Source of the DNA: Firmicutes bacterium ASF500
Lineage (GTDB): Bacteria > Bacillota > Clostridia > Oscillospirales > Oscillospiraceae
Direction: 5' to 3'
Length of the DNA stretch: 64,000 nucleotides
NCBI GenBank assembly: GCA_000492175.2
Contig: CP097573.1
Coordinates: forward strand, 1,426,001-1,490,000
Shown: in pieces, positions 26,655 to 35,800 of the stretch
How positions within the stretch are numbered: position 1 is the first letter of the stretch
Layout: every line of letters begins with the position of its first letter
Made by a program: the position numbers and the translations under genes
The notes under the pieces: generated by a model
The model's database searches: none
Seen by the model: the letters and a program-made list of their open reading frames with translations, nothing else
Told to the model about the DNA's origin: nothing

Positions 26655-27926
26655 ATGGCAGACAAAAAATTCCCCAGTCTCTGGATTGAGACTGGGGACG
26701 ACGGAAAAATTTGTGTTGTGATGTCTGGGACGTACGGGCCGGAGACACATCTTCCTTTTGTTACGCCTGCGGAGGACTTGGTGGCCGCGGCGGAAATAGA
26801 TTATACAGCATACCGCCGGGAAATCCAGCGGCTCTATGAAGGGCATCCGCTGTTTGAACCCAAACTGGATATTTCAGTCTCTGAGCTGGAGGACTTAGCT
26901 GCTGAGGCGCTATTGCTCCCATCCATGCTCCACGAGATTGACCCACTCGGTTTCTTTGAGCTTGGAAATCTACTGGAGCAAGTTCTGCGGATGCGGGACG
27001 ACAGCTCTGCGTCGTTCCTCCTTCACGCAGGGCGGCGCTTACTGCAAGCTCTGGAGGTTCCCATCTACACACAGATCCGGCTTTGCAACATCATGGAGAT
27101 GACCTTCGACGGGATGGAGCGGGCTACCCAACAGGAGCGGTTTGAAAAGCTACGTGGCGTTTATCCCAAGATTGCAGAGTTCTGTGACCCCGCCCGGCTG
27201 GATGGCTATGAAAATGTAATCCTGCCGCTCCCAGTGGACAATGTGTATCAGCTGAGGCTGGTGGAGCTGATGCTGTACTTCCGCCAGGAAGAGCAGCGCA
27301 TCGCCCGATGCGACTGCTGCTGGAATTACTTCATACCAAAAACCAAAGCCAGAGCGCTCTACTGCGGCCGGATTTTTGATGGTCAGTCCTGCAAGAAACG
27401 AGGAGCCAACCTCAAACGCAGAAAGGGACCGGAGCAGGATGACGCTTTGAAACTGTTCAAGCAGCTGCGGGACCGGATGTACGCTCGAATGCTCCGCTAT
27501 CAGGACGCACCGGAGAATCATCGGGATCGCTTGATTCCTATGACACCTATACAGTACGACGAATGGGAGACAAATGCCCGCCAGGCTCGCCGGGAGTATA
27601 TGGCAGGAAAAATCAAGGCGGAGGAATTCCTGCGGCGCATCGACACCACCCACGAATTGGCCAGATATGATACCGTCAAGCAGGAACTGCCACCAGAGGA
27701 GAGTTTCTGGCAAAAGCGGGTGGCCGCCGACTTGGACTTCGACCCTGAGCAGAAATATCCGGCTTCTTTTATGGTGCTTGATCTCAGTAAACCTACGGAC
27801 AATCCTCAGTGGCAGGTTTTTACAAAGGAAGAGTTGATTCAGAAAGACCAAGATGGGCATCAAAGCCTGCGGGAGAAGTATGGAAAACAGCCACCAGCAT
27901 CTCCAGATAAATCAGAAAAGGGATAG
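26655..27926 (+). CDS. DUF6076-type protein with zinc-ribbon-like motif
   Basis: This 423-residue cytoplasmic protein has a helical N-terminal half and a cysteine cluster near residue 218 (RCDCCWNYFIPKTKARALYC, then GQSCKKRG) typical of the DUF6076 family, followed by charged helices. The Cys spacing resembles a treble-clef or CGNR-like zinc site. Function is unknown. AGGAGGGAG precedes the ATG. It is transcribed toward the hsdR fragment and lies between the mob module and the restriction operon. Confidence 0.65.
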   Translation: MADKKFPSLWIETGDDGKICVVMSGTYGPETHLPFVTPAEDLVAAAEIDYTAYRREIQRLYEGHPLFEPKLDISVSELEDLAAEALLLPSMLHEIDPLGFFELGNLLEQVLRMRDDSSASFLLHAGRRLLQALEVPIYTQIRLCNIMEMTFDGMERATQQERFEKLRGVYPKIAEFCDPARLDGYENVILPLPVDNVYQLRLVELMLYFRQEEQRIARCDCCWNYFIPKTKARALYCGRIFDGQSCKKRGANLKRRKGPEQDDALKLFKQLRDRMYARMLRYQDAPENHRDRLIPMTPIQYDEWETNARQARREYMAGKIKAEEFLRRIDTTHELARYDTVKQELPPEESFWQKRVAADLDFDPEQKYPASFMVLDLSKPTDNPQWQVFTKEELIQKDQDGHQSLREKYGKQPPASPDKSEKG

Positions 27927-27941
27927 TCTTATTTAACCTGT

Positions 27942-29085
27942 TCACATCAGCGTATTGTCCGTCCACATCTCGCACTGGCTGATAACCGTGTTGATGGCGT
28001 CCTCCACACCCTCGGGGGGATAGTCATATTTCCGCAGCAGCCGCTTTACCATCCTCCGCATCCCCGCCCGAGCAGTCTCCTTCCTCTGCCAGTCAATGGT
28101 GCGGTTTTTCCGGAGCATCTCCGTCAGCTCCCGGGTCATGGCCACCAGCTGGTCATTCTCGTAAAAGTCCTTGATGGCTTCCGGCTTGGTCAGCGCGTCG
28201 TAGAACGCCATCTCTTCCTGAGACAGCCCCAGCGTCTCTCCCTGCCGATGCAGCGCCGCAATCTGGGCGGCGGCATCCAACAGTTCCTTGATGACTTCTT
28301 CATTGGTGATCAAGCCGTTGTAATAGGCGTTCATCAATTGGGCCAGCTTTTCAGAAAATTTCTGAGACTGCACCACGTTGGTTCGCTTGAAAACGGATAC
28401 CTGCTCCGCCATCAGCTTGCGGAGAATCTCCACCGCAATGTTTTTCTTCTTCATCTTTGCAATCTCTTCCAATACCTCCGGGTCGAAGAGATTGAATTTT
28501 TCCCCCACCGTCTTGCTGTCAAACAGGTTGATGACGCCCTCGCTCTGGATGCTGGCCTTCAACAGTTCGTTAATCTGGGCGTTGATCTCCTGCAAGGACA
28601 GCAGACGGCCTCCGGCGCCGCCCACAGTCAGCTTGACCACGGCGGAGCGGACCGCCTCAAAGTAAGCGGACTCGCGGCGCTCCTGGGCGGTGGTCAGGCT
28701 GGCGCATAGGGAGTGGGCCTGCTTGAGCAGCAGGGCCTCCCTCGCAAACAGCTCCTTCCGGTCAGGCACTGCGGCGTCCAGAACGAAGTTCACGCCGCCG
28801 GAGATCGTCTTTGCCATCTCCAGAGGAGTGCCGCCGGTAAATCCGCTGTAGTCGAACCCATACATCAAATCCCTGCAAACCTGGAGCTTTTCCCGGAATT
28901 TGGGGTAGGCGGTCTGAGCGATGTTCATATCGCCGTAGTTGCCGCGATCCCGCTCCGTGTACTCATTCATGGCTGCTTTCAGCGCCGAGGCGATGCCCAC
29001 ATAATCGACAATGAGGCCCCCCTCCTTGTCCTGAAACACTCGGTTGACCCGGGCGATGGCCTGCATCAGGTTGTAGCCGTGCATA
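27942..29085 (-). pseudogene. hsdR: hsdR 3' part (type I restriction subunit R), separated by element insertion
   Basis: About 380 residues of the HsdR C-terminus. It begins at HGYNLMQAIARVNRVF, the helicase motif VI region with its arginine finger, and continues into the helical C-terminal part that docks on the methyltransferase. The preceding residue, Met of the KPM triplet, is encoded across the CATA junction. Joined to 53815-55745 it gives a 3,075-bp uninterrupted frame (1,024 residues), so the gene was split by the 24.7 kb element. AGGAG in the element end lies 8 bp before the junction ATG, so this piece may still be translated separately. Confidence 0.93.
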
Positions 29086-29111
29086 TGAATGTCTCCTATT
29101 AGGAACACTGT
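29082..29111. other. Left attachment site of the conjugative element
   Basis: The 4-bp direct repeat CATA (29082-29085) is followed by the element end with CTCCTATTAGGAACACTGT. This is an imperfect inverted copy of the right end at 53783-53810. Confidence 0.85.
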
Positions 29112-29170
29112 AATATCAAGGCTTTTCGGAGCCTACACCCACAAAAAAATATAATCAGAGCTATCACATT

Positions 29171-29216
29171 ACGCAAAAAGCCGTCCGGCAAGAAAAAACG
29201 GGCGGCTTTTTTGCGT
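29171..29216. terminator. Long hairpin terminator near the left element end
   Basis: ACGCAAAAAGCCGTCCG pairs with CGGGCGGCTTTTTTGCGT. It insulates the element from hsdR on both strands. Confidence 0.8.
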
Positions 29217-29258
29217 GGATAGCCGGGAGGGAGGCGAAAAAATAGTAACAAAGTTTTA

Positions 29259-29273
29259 GCACAAGATTTGTGC
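29259..29273. promoter_or_regulatory. Palindromic operator-like site upstream of the ParB gene
   Basis: GCACAA-GAT-TTGTGC is a perfect 6-3-6 palindrome 19 bp before the AAAGGAGG ribosome site. The geometry is the same as that of the GGGACA-NNN-TGTCCC repeats, but the sequence differs. Confidence 0.5.
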
Positions 29274-29305
29274 AACATTCACGAAATTAAAAAAGGAGGT
29301 AACGA

Positions 29306-30823
29306 ATGGCAGACGAAAAACTGAACACCACCCCGGCAGAAAATCCCCAGCCCAGCCTGTTTGATACGGGCCCGGCGGAGGCTCCTGCCCCGGAGGTCAA
29401 GCCCACCGAGCAGACTGCCCCGGAACCGCCCGCCCCGGAGCCCCCGGCCCCGGAGAAAAAGGACGCGCCCGAGCAGGCCGCCGGGGAACCACCCACGCAG
29501 GAGGCTCCGGCTGGGGCTCCCGGCGATGTGGTGGTATCCGCTGACCAGATTGAAAAGCTCATGGCGGAGAAACGGGCGGCGGAACGTGCGGAGGTGGAAA
29601 AGAACGAACCGCCCGCCCCGGCCCCGGAAGAAAGGGCTGCCGGGGAAAAGCCGCCCTGGGAGCGTCCCTTGGAAGAGCTGGAGGCGGAACAGAAAAAGCC
29701 CCGCCGTGGCCGCAAGCCCAAGGAAGAAAAAGCGGGGCCCGGCGCTCCGGGAGGGACGGGGGCCCGTAGGGGCCGCCCACCCAAGGATGGCAAGGCGGCC
29801 CCCGACAAGCCCCCGTCCCCACCTCGAGACAAAAAGTCCCAAAGCAAGGGGACAAAAGGGGCAAAGGCCGCCACGGTAAAGGAGGAGGCCCCCGCCGCTC
29901 CCCCGCCTGCGCCGGAACAGCCGCCCGAGCCCCGTGACGCGACCCGCGCCGAAAAGGAGGAGATCGTTTATCTCAACCTTTCGGAGCTGTTCCCGTTCAA
30001 AGACCATCCCTTTGGTGTCCGTGACGATGCAGAAATGAAAGGTCTGGTGGAGTCCGTCAAGGACAACGGCGTACACCAGCCCGCGCTGGTGCGTCCCCGT
30101 GAGGGCGGCGGCTATGAAATCATCGCGGGCCACCGCCGCCAGCGGGCCAGTGAGCTGGCCGGGTTTGCAAATATGCCCTGTATCGTCCGCAACATGACGG
30201 ACGATGAGGCAGTCCTGGCGATGACGGATGACAACCTGCGCCACCGGGAAAAGATTTTGCCGATGGAAAAGGCGCAGTCGCTGAAAATGCAGGTGGAGGC
30301 CATCAGCCACCAGGGGACGCGGCTGGAGGGCGTGGCCGCCGGGGACGTTGGGAAACGCTCCACGGAAATCGTGGGGGAACGCAACGGCATGAATTACAAG
30401 CAGGTGCAGCGGTATATCCGGCTGACCGAGCTTGTGCCGGAGCTCCAGTCTATGGTGAACGAGAAAAAGCTGTCCTTTACCCCCGCCGTGGAGATCTCGT
30501 TCATCAAGCCCAAAAACCAGAGGTTTATCGCCGTTTCCATTGAGGGCGAGCAGTCCTCCCCCTCGCTGTCCCAGGCCCAGGAGCTCCGCAAGCTGGATAA
30601 GGACGGAAAGCTGAACGGCGATGTGATTGACGGCATTTTGAGCCGTGAGAAAAAGGAGGTAGACAAAGTGATTATTTCCGCCGCAGAGCTGGGGAAGTAT
30701 TTCGGCAAGGATGCCACGCCCCGGGAAATGAAAGACCAGATCATGTCCCTGCTGGACGCATGGAAAGAGAAACAGCCCCCGGAGCGCACCGCCCCGGAGA
30801 AAAAGACCGACCGCGAGAAGTAA
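29306..30823 (+). CDS. ParB/RepB/Spo0J-family protein with long disordered N-terminus
   Basis: This 505-residue protein starts at an ATG with AAAAAGGAGGT upstream. Residues 1-215 are Pro/Ala/Glu/Lys-rich and probably disordered, with an AT-hook-like RRGRKPK. The ParB N-terminal domain spans about 220-320 (LNLSELFPFKDHPFGV, GYEIIAGHRRQRAS, TDDNLRH). The DNA-binding helix-turn-helix follows (GMNYKQVQRYIRL near residue 360). ParB proteins bind palindromic parS sites and hydrolyse CTP; KorB relatives act as plasmid-wide repressors. No ParA is encoded, which favours a regulatory role. A copy of the element palindrome lies inside this gene and another just after its stop. Confidence 0.88.
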   Translation: MADEKLNTTPAENPQPSLFDTGPAEAPAPEVKPTEQTAPEPPAPEPPAPEKKDAPEQAAGEPPTQEAPAGAPGDVVVSADQIEKLMAEKRAAERAEVEKNEPPAPAPEERAAGEKPPWERPLEELEAEQKKPRRGRKPKEEKAGPGAPGGTGARRGRPPKDGKAAPDKPPSPPRDKKSQSKGTKGAKAATVKEEAPAAPPPAPEQPPEPRDATRAEKEEIVYLNLSELFPFKDHPFGVRDDAEMKGLVESVKDNGVHQPALVRPREGGGYEIIAGHRRQRASELAGFANMPCIVRNMTDDEAVLAMTDDNLRHREKILPMEKAQSLKMQVEAISHQGTRLEGVAAGDVGKRSTEIVGERNGMNYKQVQRYIRLTELVPELQSMVNEKKLSFTPAVEISFIKPKNQRFIAVSIEGEQSSPSLSQAQELRKLDKDGKLNGDVIDGILSREKKEVDKVIISAAELGKYFGKDATPREMKDQIMSLLDAWKEKQPPERTAPEKKTDREK

Positions 30824-30901
30824 GCCTTGAGACATTTTGTCCCAAGGTTTTTCTTTTTCCCCGGCCCCATCCCCGCGCCTTGCATGGCGTTCTTTTAGAG
30901 A

Positions 30902-31107
30902 GGGGCTCTGGTGGTAATATCCCCCGTCGCCGCCTACTACTGAGCACAGCCGGGAGTGGGCAGTCAAGGGTGCGTAGCACCGCCGCCTGCGGCGGCCTGC
31001 CCTTGACGGCCCGCCCCGGCTGTGCCACCCCTCCCGGCGCGGCGGGGGATATATCCTCCAGAGCCGCCCCCTTTCCCATGAATGGGAAAGGGCGGGGGGA
31101 TTGGGTT
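30902..31107 (+). ncRNA. Highly structured non-coding block (function unknown)
   Basis: Nested inverted repeats fill the 320-bp gap after the ParB gene. The outer stem is GGCTCTGG (30904-30911) with CCAGAGCC (31058-31065). CCCCCG..CGCCGC pairs with GCGGCGGGGG. GCACAGCCGGG pairs with CCCGGCTGTGC, and GGGC-A-GTCAAGGG with CCCTTGAC-G-GCCC. An apical CCGCCGC/GCGGCGG hairpin caps it. A second hairpin, CCCCCTTTCCCAT/ATGGGAAAGGGCGGGGG, follows. It may be a structured RNA, or a DNA cruciform for replication or transfer. No open frame fits it. Confidence 0.6.
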
Positions 31108-31143
31108 GAACGACAACTATTAAAATATCGGAGGTAAACGACT

Positions 31144-31485
31144 ATGAAACGACCCCTTGCTTACATCACCGCCGCATGGTACGGCGGCGACAGCGAAAAC
31201 GCGGAGCTTGCCGCGCAGTATTGCCGGGCGGTTTACGATGCGGGCTTTGCCCCTATCTGCCCCGCGCTGTTTCTGCCCCTGTTCCTCAATGACGCGGTTC
31301 CGGAGGAGCACAAGAGCAGCATCGACATTGGCCGCGACCTGCTCCGGCGTTCCCGGGTGCTGGTGGTCTGCGGGCACACCGTCACCGAGTCCATGAAAAA
31401 CGACATCGCCGTGGCCCAGCGGCTGGGCATCACCGCCACCACGCTGGAGGGCATCCTGACCGTCAAGGGCCAGGGCCGCCGCTGA
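31144..31485 (+). CDS. DUF7768/DUF4406-like (nucleoside deoxyribosyltransferase-like) protein
   Basis: This 113-residue protein opens RPLAYITAAWYGGDSENAELA, then has AGFAPICPALFLPLFL and a DIGRDLLRRSRVLVVCG segment. That pattern is shared with the nucleoside 2-deoxyribosyltransferase-like fold of DUF4406/DUF7768. Such proteins are frequent on conjugative elements and phages. Whether this one has an enzymatic role is unknown. ATCGGAGG precedes the ATG. The next gene, ardA, starts 1 bp after its stop, so the two are coupled and may both help establishment in a new host. Confidence 0.65.
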   Translation: MKRPLAYITAAWYGGDSENAELAAQYCRAVYDAGFAPICPALFLPLFLNDAVPEEHKSSIDIGRDLLRRSRVLVVCGHTVTESMKNDIAVAQRLGITATTLEGILTVKGQGRR

Positions 31486-31486
31486 C

Positions 31487-32194
31487 ATGGCCGGGCTGTT
31501 TGAGGCGCAGGTCACGAACCTTGGGAAATACAACGAGGGTGTGGTGGCCGGGGAGCCGCTGACGTTCCCCACCAGCCCCCAGGCGGTGCAGGCACTCCTA
31601 AAGGAAATCGGCGTGGACGGTATACGGTACGAGGAAATTTTCATCGCCTGCTATGACTTCGGCAGTGGCCTGCCGGAACTCCAGGGCTGTCTTGGTGAAT
31701 ATGAAAGCCTGGACGAGCTGAACCATCTCGCCTGCCTGCTCTCGGAGCTCTCCCCGGATGACCGCACAAAATTTGAGGCGGCCCTCAACATTGGGACGCA
31801 TACCGCCGACCTTGCGGACGTTATCAACCTTGCGGAAAATCTGGACTGCTTTGAATTTTACCCAGATATTGAAAACGAGGAAGATTTGGGCCGCCACTTC
31901 ACGGAGGGTTTGGCAATCCCCGCCGAGCTGAAAGACTACATCGACTATGAGGCATACGGGCGGGACGTGTCCATCAACGAGGGCGGCCACTTCGCCCCCG
32001 GCGGCTATATCGTCCAGACGGGCGATGTCAAGGCAATTTATCACGGGATAGAGGACATTCCCAAGGAGCACAAGGTTTTTGCCCTCCCCCAGCTCTCTAT
32101 CCGGGAGCAGATGGCCGCCTACAAGGAAGTGATTGACCGTATTCCCCCGGCCGCTGACCGCGCCTGCCCGGAAACAAGCCGGGGGGATCGGTGA
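31487..32194 (+). CDS. ardA: ArdA-type antirestriction protein
   Basis: This 235-residue acidic protein opens FEAQVTNLGKYNEG, with GEPLTFPTSPQAVQALLKEIGV and GEYESLDELNHLACLL typical of ArdA. ArdA mimics B-form DNA and blocks type I restriction enzymes, so it protects incoming single-copy DNA. The Asp/Glu-rich segment near residues 110-165 fits the DNA-mimic surface. It directly follows the deoxyribosyltransferase-like gene. The host enzyme it would target is the very gene this element interrupts. A palindrome copy starts 1 bp after the stop. Confidence 0.88.
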   Translation: MAGLFEAQVTNLGKYNEGVVAGEPLTFPTSPQAVQALLKEIGVDGIRYEEIFIACYDFGSGLPELQGCLGEYESLDELNHLACLLSELSPDDRTKFEAALNIGTHTADLADVINLAENLDCFEFYPDIENEEDLGRHFTEGLAIPAELKDYIDYEAYGRDVSINEGGHFAPGGYIVQTGDVKAIYHGIEDIPKEHKVFALPQLSIREQMAAYKEVIDRIPPAADRACPETSRGDR

Positions 32195-32257
32195 CTTCGA
32201 GACAAATTGTCCCAAAGGCCGGAGGGCCTATAACCCCACGAAAGGAGGCGGTTTTGA

Positions 32258-32737
32258 TTGATTGACGAAGATGTTTCCCGGAGGACGCTGGCCCTGTCCA
32301 TCCGCACAAGCAAGCTGACGGCCCGGACGCTGGCCTATGCGCTCCGGGCCGTTGGCCGGAAAATCCAAAAGGAGCACCGGGCCCACCAGACGCCCCACGG
32401 CAGGCAGAGCGTAAAAAAGCTCATGGCCCACGGCGCGGCCACGAACAGCATTGAGCTGACCGGGGCCCCGAAAGACTTTGACCGGGTGGCCCGCCGCTGG
32501 AACGTGGACTATGCCTTTTACAAGACCGGGCCGGACAAGTACCTGCTGTTCTTCAAGTCCGGGCAGGCGGACGCAGTGACCGCTTGTTTTGGGGAATACT
32601 CCCGCCGGGTGCTGGATAAGGCCAAAACAGACCGCGTACCCATCCGGGAACAGCTCAGACGGGCCGCCGCTGAAATCCTGCACAACCCCACCCACAAGAA
32701 AGACCGCGTAAAGGAGGCCGCCCATGAGGACAGATAA
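32258..32737 (+). CDS. PcfB/DUF3801 family conjugation protein
   Basis: This 159-residue protein uses a TTG start 9 bp after AAAGGAGG. It shows the DUF3801 pattern: SRRTLALSIRTSKLTARTLA at the N-terminus, then KDFDRVARRWNVDYAFYK and KYLLFFKSGQADAV. PcfB of pCF10 is a relaxosome/coupling accessory protein that helps bring the relaxase to the coupling protein. It overlaps the VirD4 gene by 14 bp, which supports that role. Confidence 0.8.
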   Translation: MIDEDVSRRTLALSIRTSKLTARTLAYALRAVGRKIQKEHRAHQTPHGRQSVKKLMAHGAATNSIELTGAPKDFDRVARRWNVDYAFYKTGPDKYLLFFKSGQADAVTACFGEYSRRVLDKAKTDRVPIREQLRRAAAEILHNPTHKKDRVKEAAHEDR

Positions 32738-34565
32738 AATCAAGAAATTTGTACTTCCCAACCTCCCCTATCTGTTCATCGCGTGGGCCTGCCTAAAGGT
32801 GGGGACGGCCTACCGCATGGCGGCGGGTGCGGATTTGGCCCACAAGCTGGTGGGGATGGTGGCGGCTCTGGGCCCGGCCTTTGCCGACTTCGCGCCGGGG
32901 CTCAACCCCTTTGACTGGCTGGTGGGCATCGCGGGGGCGGCGGCCATCCGGCTGATTATCTACCAGAAAAGCAAAAAGGCCGCAAAATACCGCCGGGATG
33001 AGGAATACGGCAGTGCCCGCTGGGGCGGGCCCAAAGACATCCAGCCTTTCACCGACCCCAAGTTTGAAAACAACATCATTCTGACCGGGACGGAATTTCT
33101 CACCACCAACACCCGGCCCGCCGTTCCCGCCAACGCCCGCAACTTGAATTGCTGTGTGGTGGGCTCCAGCGGCTCCGGCAAGACCCGGTTCTGGCTCACG
33201 CCCCAGCTCCTGCAGGCCCATTCTTCCTATGTGGTGGTAGACCCCAAGGGCGGGGTGCTCGACCAGGTGGGAGCTTTTCTCCAAAAGAAAAAGGGCTATA
33301 AAATCAAGGTTTTCAACAGCATCGACTTTTCCAAGTCCATGCACTATAACCCGCTGGCCTATATCCGCAACGAGGCCGACATTCTGAAATTCGTCAATAC
33401 CTTGATTGCCAACACCAAAGGCGAGGGCAAGGAGGGAGATCCGTTCTGGACAAAATCAGAAACGCTCCTATACTGCGCCCTTATCGCCTATATCATTTTC
33501 GAGGGCCCTGCCGAGGACAGGAACATGAACACCCTTGTTGACATGATTTCCGGCATGGAGGTCAAAGAGGACGATGACGATTTTATGAACGCGGTGGACT
33601 ATATGTTTGCCGGGCTGGAAAAGCGCAAGCCGGACTGTTTCGCGGTCAAGCAGTACAAAAAGTACAAGCTGGCCAGCGGCAAGACGGCGCGTTCCATACT
33701 TATTAGCTGCGGTGCGCGGCTGGCCCCCTTTGACATCCCCCAGCTTAGGGAGATTATGGGCTATGACGAAATGGAGCTTGACAAGCTGGGGGACAGACGG
33801 ACGGCGGCGTTCTTCATTATCAGCGATACCGACACGACCTACAACTTCATTGTGGCCCTTGCCTTTTCGCAGATGTTCAATCTCCTTTGTGAACGGGCGG
33901 ACAACGTACACGGGGGCCGCCTGCCCCATCATGTGCGGGTGCTGTGGGACGAGGCCGCCAACACGGGCCAGGTTCCCAACCTTGAAAAGCTGGTGGCGGT
34001 CATCCGCTCCCGGGAGGTCAGTCTGACGCTGTTCTACCAGCAGTTAGCCCAATGCAAGGCAATCTATGACAAGAACGCCGAGACGATACTCGGCAACATG
34101 GACAGCGTGGTATTCCTGGGAGGCCGGGAGGCCAGCACCATCAAGGAGATTTCCGAGAACTGGCTGGGCAAGGCCACCATCTCCATGCAGACGGAGGGCC
34201 GCTCCCGTGGGCAGTCGGAAAGCTACAACCAGAACACCCAGCGGCTGGGCCGGGAGCTTATGACCCCCGCCGAGCTTGCCACCATGCCCGGCGACAGGTG
34301 CATCCTGCAACTGCGGGGCCTGCCGCCGTTCTATTCCAGAAAATATGATTTGAAAAACCATCCCAACTACCGATACACGGCGGAGGCGGACAAGAAGAAA
34401 AACGCCTTTTCGCTGGAGCGGCTGATAAACCGCCGCATGAAAACGCTCAATCCCAATGAGCAGTACACCGTATACGAGGCGGACGTGCCGGACGAAACGG
34501 GCATAGACGAGGACGAGGACATCCTGAACTATGACGATTTGGACGACCCGGACGCTTTTGTATAA
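32724..34565 (+). CDS. VirD4/TraG type IV coupling protein
   Basis: This 613-residue protein has two N-terminal membrane helices (about residues 10-28 and 65-85), then a cytoplasmic ATPase. Walker A is VVGSSGSGKTRF near residue 145 and Walker B region VLWDEAANTGQVPNLEKL near 410. The coupling-protein hallmark VVDPKGGVLDQVG lies between. It is the hexameric pump that recruits the relaxosome to the secretion channel. It overlaps the PcfB gene. A palindrome copy begins 3 bp after its stop. Confidence 0.93.
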   Translation: MRTDKIKKFVLPNLPYLFIAWACLKVGTAYRMAAGADLAHKLVGMVAALGPAFADFAPGLNPFDWLVGIAGAAAIRLIIYQKSKKAAKYRRDEEYGSARWGGPKDIQPFTDPKFENNIILTGTEFLTTNTRPAVPANARNLNCCVVGSSGSGKTRFWLTPQLLQAHSSYVVVDPKGGVLDQVGAFLQKKKGYKIKVFNSIDFSKSMHYNPLAYIRNEADILKFVNTLIANTKGEGKEGDPFWTKSETLLYCALIAYIIFEGPAEDRNMNTLVDMISGMEVKEDDDDFMNAVDYMFAGLEKRKPDCFAVKQYKKYKLASGKTARSILISCGARLAPFDIPQLREIMGYDEMELDKLGDRRTAAFFIISDTDTTYNFIVALAFSQMFNLLCERADNVHGGRLPHHVRVLWDEAANTGQVPNLEKLVAVIRSREVSLTLFYQQLAQCKAIYDKNAETILGNMDSVVFLGGREASTIKEISENWLGKATISMQTEGRSRGQSESYNQNTQRLGRELMTPAELATMPGDRCILQLRGLPPFYSRKYDLKNHPNYRYTAEADKKKNAFSLERLINRRMKTLNPNEQYTVYEADVPDETGIDEDEDILNYDDLDDPDAFV

Positions 34566-34659
34566 ACCTTTGGGACAATTTGTCCCAAGGCGTCACCTGC
34601 CGCAATAAACGCGGCTTTTTTTGTGCCCGGGGACATTCCCCGGAGAAATGGAGGACTAT

Positions 34660-34872
34660 ATGGCTTTCTTTACTTCCGCTGTTACTACGTTGCAGACCCT
34701 CGTTATCGCGCTGGGCGCTGGCCTGGGCGTGTGGGGCGTTGTCAATCTGCTGGAGGGCTACGGCTCGGACAACCCCGGTTCCAAGAGCCAGGGCATGAAG
34801 CAGCTCATGGCGGGCGGCGGCATCATCGTCATCGGCACGACCCTCATCCCCCTGCTGTCTACGTTGTTCTAA
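34660..34872 (+). CDS. Maff2 family small membrane protein
   Basis: A 70-residue protein from the ATG at 34660, with GGAGG 5 bp upstream. It has two hydrophobic helices (VTTLQTLVIALGAGLGVWG and GGGIIVIGTTLIPLLSTLF) separated by a short polar loop with GSDNPGSKSQGMKQLMAGG, the Maff2 signature. It sits between VirD4 and the TrbL-like gene as in Tn1549-type elements, probably a VirB2/VirB3-like channel component. Confidence 0.85.
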   Translation: MAFFTSAVTTLQTLVIALGAGLGVWGVVNLLEGYGSDNPGSKSQGMKQLMAGGGIIVIGTTLIPLLSTLF

Positions 34873-34881
34873 GGAGGGCTT

Positions 34882-35748
34882 ATGGACTTTCTCACCGACT
34901 GGCTCACGGACTGGCTGAAGGAGCTGCTGATCGGCGGTATCATGGGGAACCTTGAGGGGCTCTTTGATACCGTCAACGCCAAAGTCGGAGAGATTGCGGT
35001 ACAGGTAGGGACGACCCCGGCGGCATGGAACGCCGGGGTTTTCTCCCTCATCCGCCAGCTTTCCGAAACGGTGATTTTACCCATCGCCGGGCTGGTGCTG
35101 ACCTTTGTTGCCACCTATGAGCTGATACAGATGCTCCTTGAAAAAAACAATATGCACGAGGTAGACGTGGCGAATATCTACAAATGGATGTTCAAAACGG
35201 CCTGTGCCATCGTCATTCTTTCAAACACGTTCAATATCGTCATGGCTGTCTTTGACGTGTCGCAGAGCGTGATTGCCCGGTCTGCCGGGCTCATCCGGGG
35301 CTCCACGGCGGTGTCCCAGGATATGCTGAACAACCTGCAAACCACGCTGGAGGGGATGGACTTGGGCCCGCTGCTGGGCCTGTGGCTCCAGTCCTCCGTC
35401 ATCGGCCTTACCATGAACGCGCTGAGTATCATTATCTTTGTCATGGTCTATGGCCGCATGATTGAGATATACCTGCTCACCAGCCTTGCGCCCCTACCCG
35501 TGGCGACCCTCTCCAACCGGGAGCTGGGCGGCACAGGACAGAACTACTTAAAATCCCTGTTCGCCGTGGGCTTTCAAGGGGTGCTCATTCTGGTATGCGT
35601 GGCCATCTATGCGGTGCTGGTGCAGGGCATCGCCGCCGGGGGCGACCCCATCGGCGCGATATGGGGAACCGTGGGCTATACGGTGCTCCTTTGTTTCATG
35701 CTGTTCAAAACCGGGACGATTGCCCGCAGCATCTTCGGGGCCCACTGA
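34882..35748 (+). CDS. TrbL/VirB6-like conjugative channel protein
   Basis: This 288-residue polytopic protein has about six hydrophobic segments (near residues 65-90, 105-130, 165-190, 195-215, 225-255, 260-280). Its N-terminus is amphipathic, with a TDWLTDWLKELL repeat. It matches the VirB6/TrbL-like family next to Maff2 in Tn1549-type elements, forming the inner-membrane channel. The ribosome site AAGGAGG lies after the Maff2 stop; spacing is 9 bp. A palindrome copy starts 10 bp after the stop. Confidence 0.82.
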   Translation: MDFLTDWLTDWLKELLIGGIMGNLEGLFDTVNAKVGEIAVQVGTTPAAWNAGVFSLIRQLSETVILPIAGLVLTFVATYELIQMLLEKNNMHEVDVANIYKWMFKTACAIVILSNTFNIVMAVFDVSQSVIARSAGLIRGSTAVSQDMLNNLQTTLEGMDLGPLLGLWLQSSVIGLTMNALSIIIFVMVYGRMIEIYLLTSLAPLPVATLSNRELGGTGQNYLKSLFAVGFQGVLILVCVAIYAVLVQGIAAGGDPIGAIWGTVGYTVLLCFMLFKTGTIARSIFGAH

Positions 35749-35800
35749 TAAACAGCACTTCGGGACAATTTGTCCCAAAGGCCCGGAGGGGAGGTGACGT

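Noticed and set aside
29082..29111. tRNA gene as attachment site of the conjugative element
   Set aside because: Both flanks are hsdR coding sequence in frame; no tRNA-like cloverleaf is present.
29279..30967. A 562-residue antisense frame over the ParB gene
   Set aside because: Gly/Arg/Leu repeats mirror the Pro/Ala-rich sense sequence; no independent signals.
30902..31107. A retron or diversity-generating element in the structured block
   Set aside because: No reverse transcriptase gene nearby and no template/variable repeat pair.
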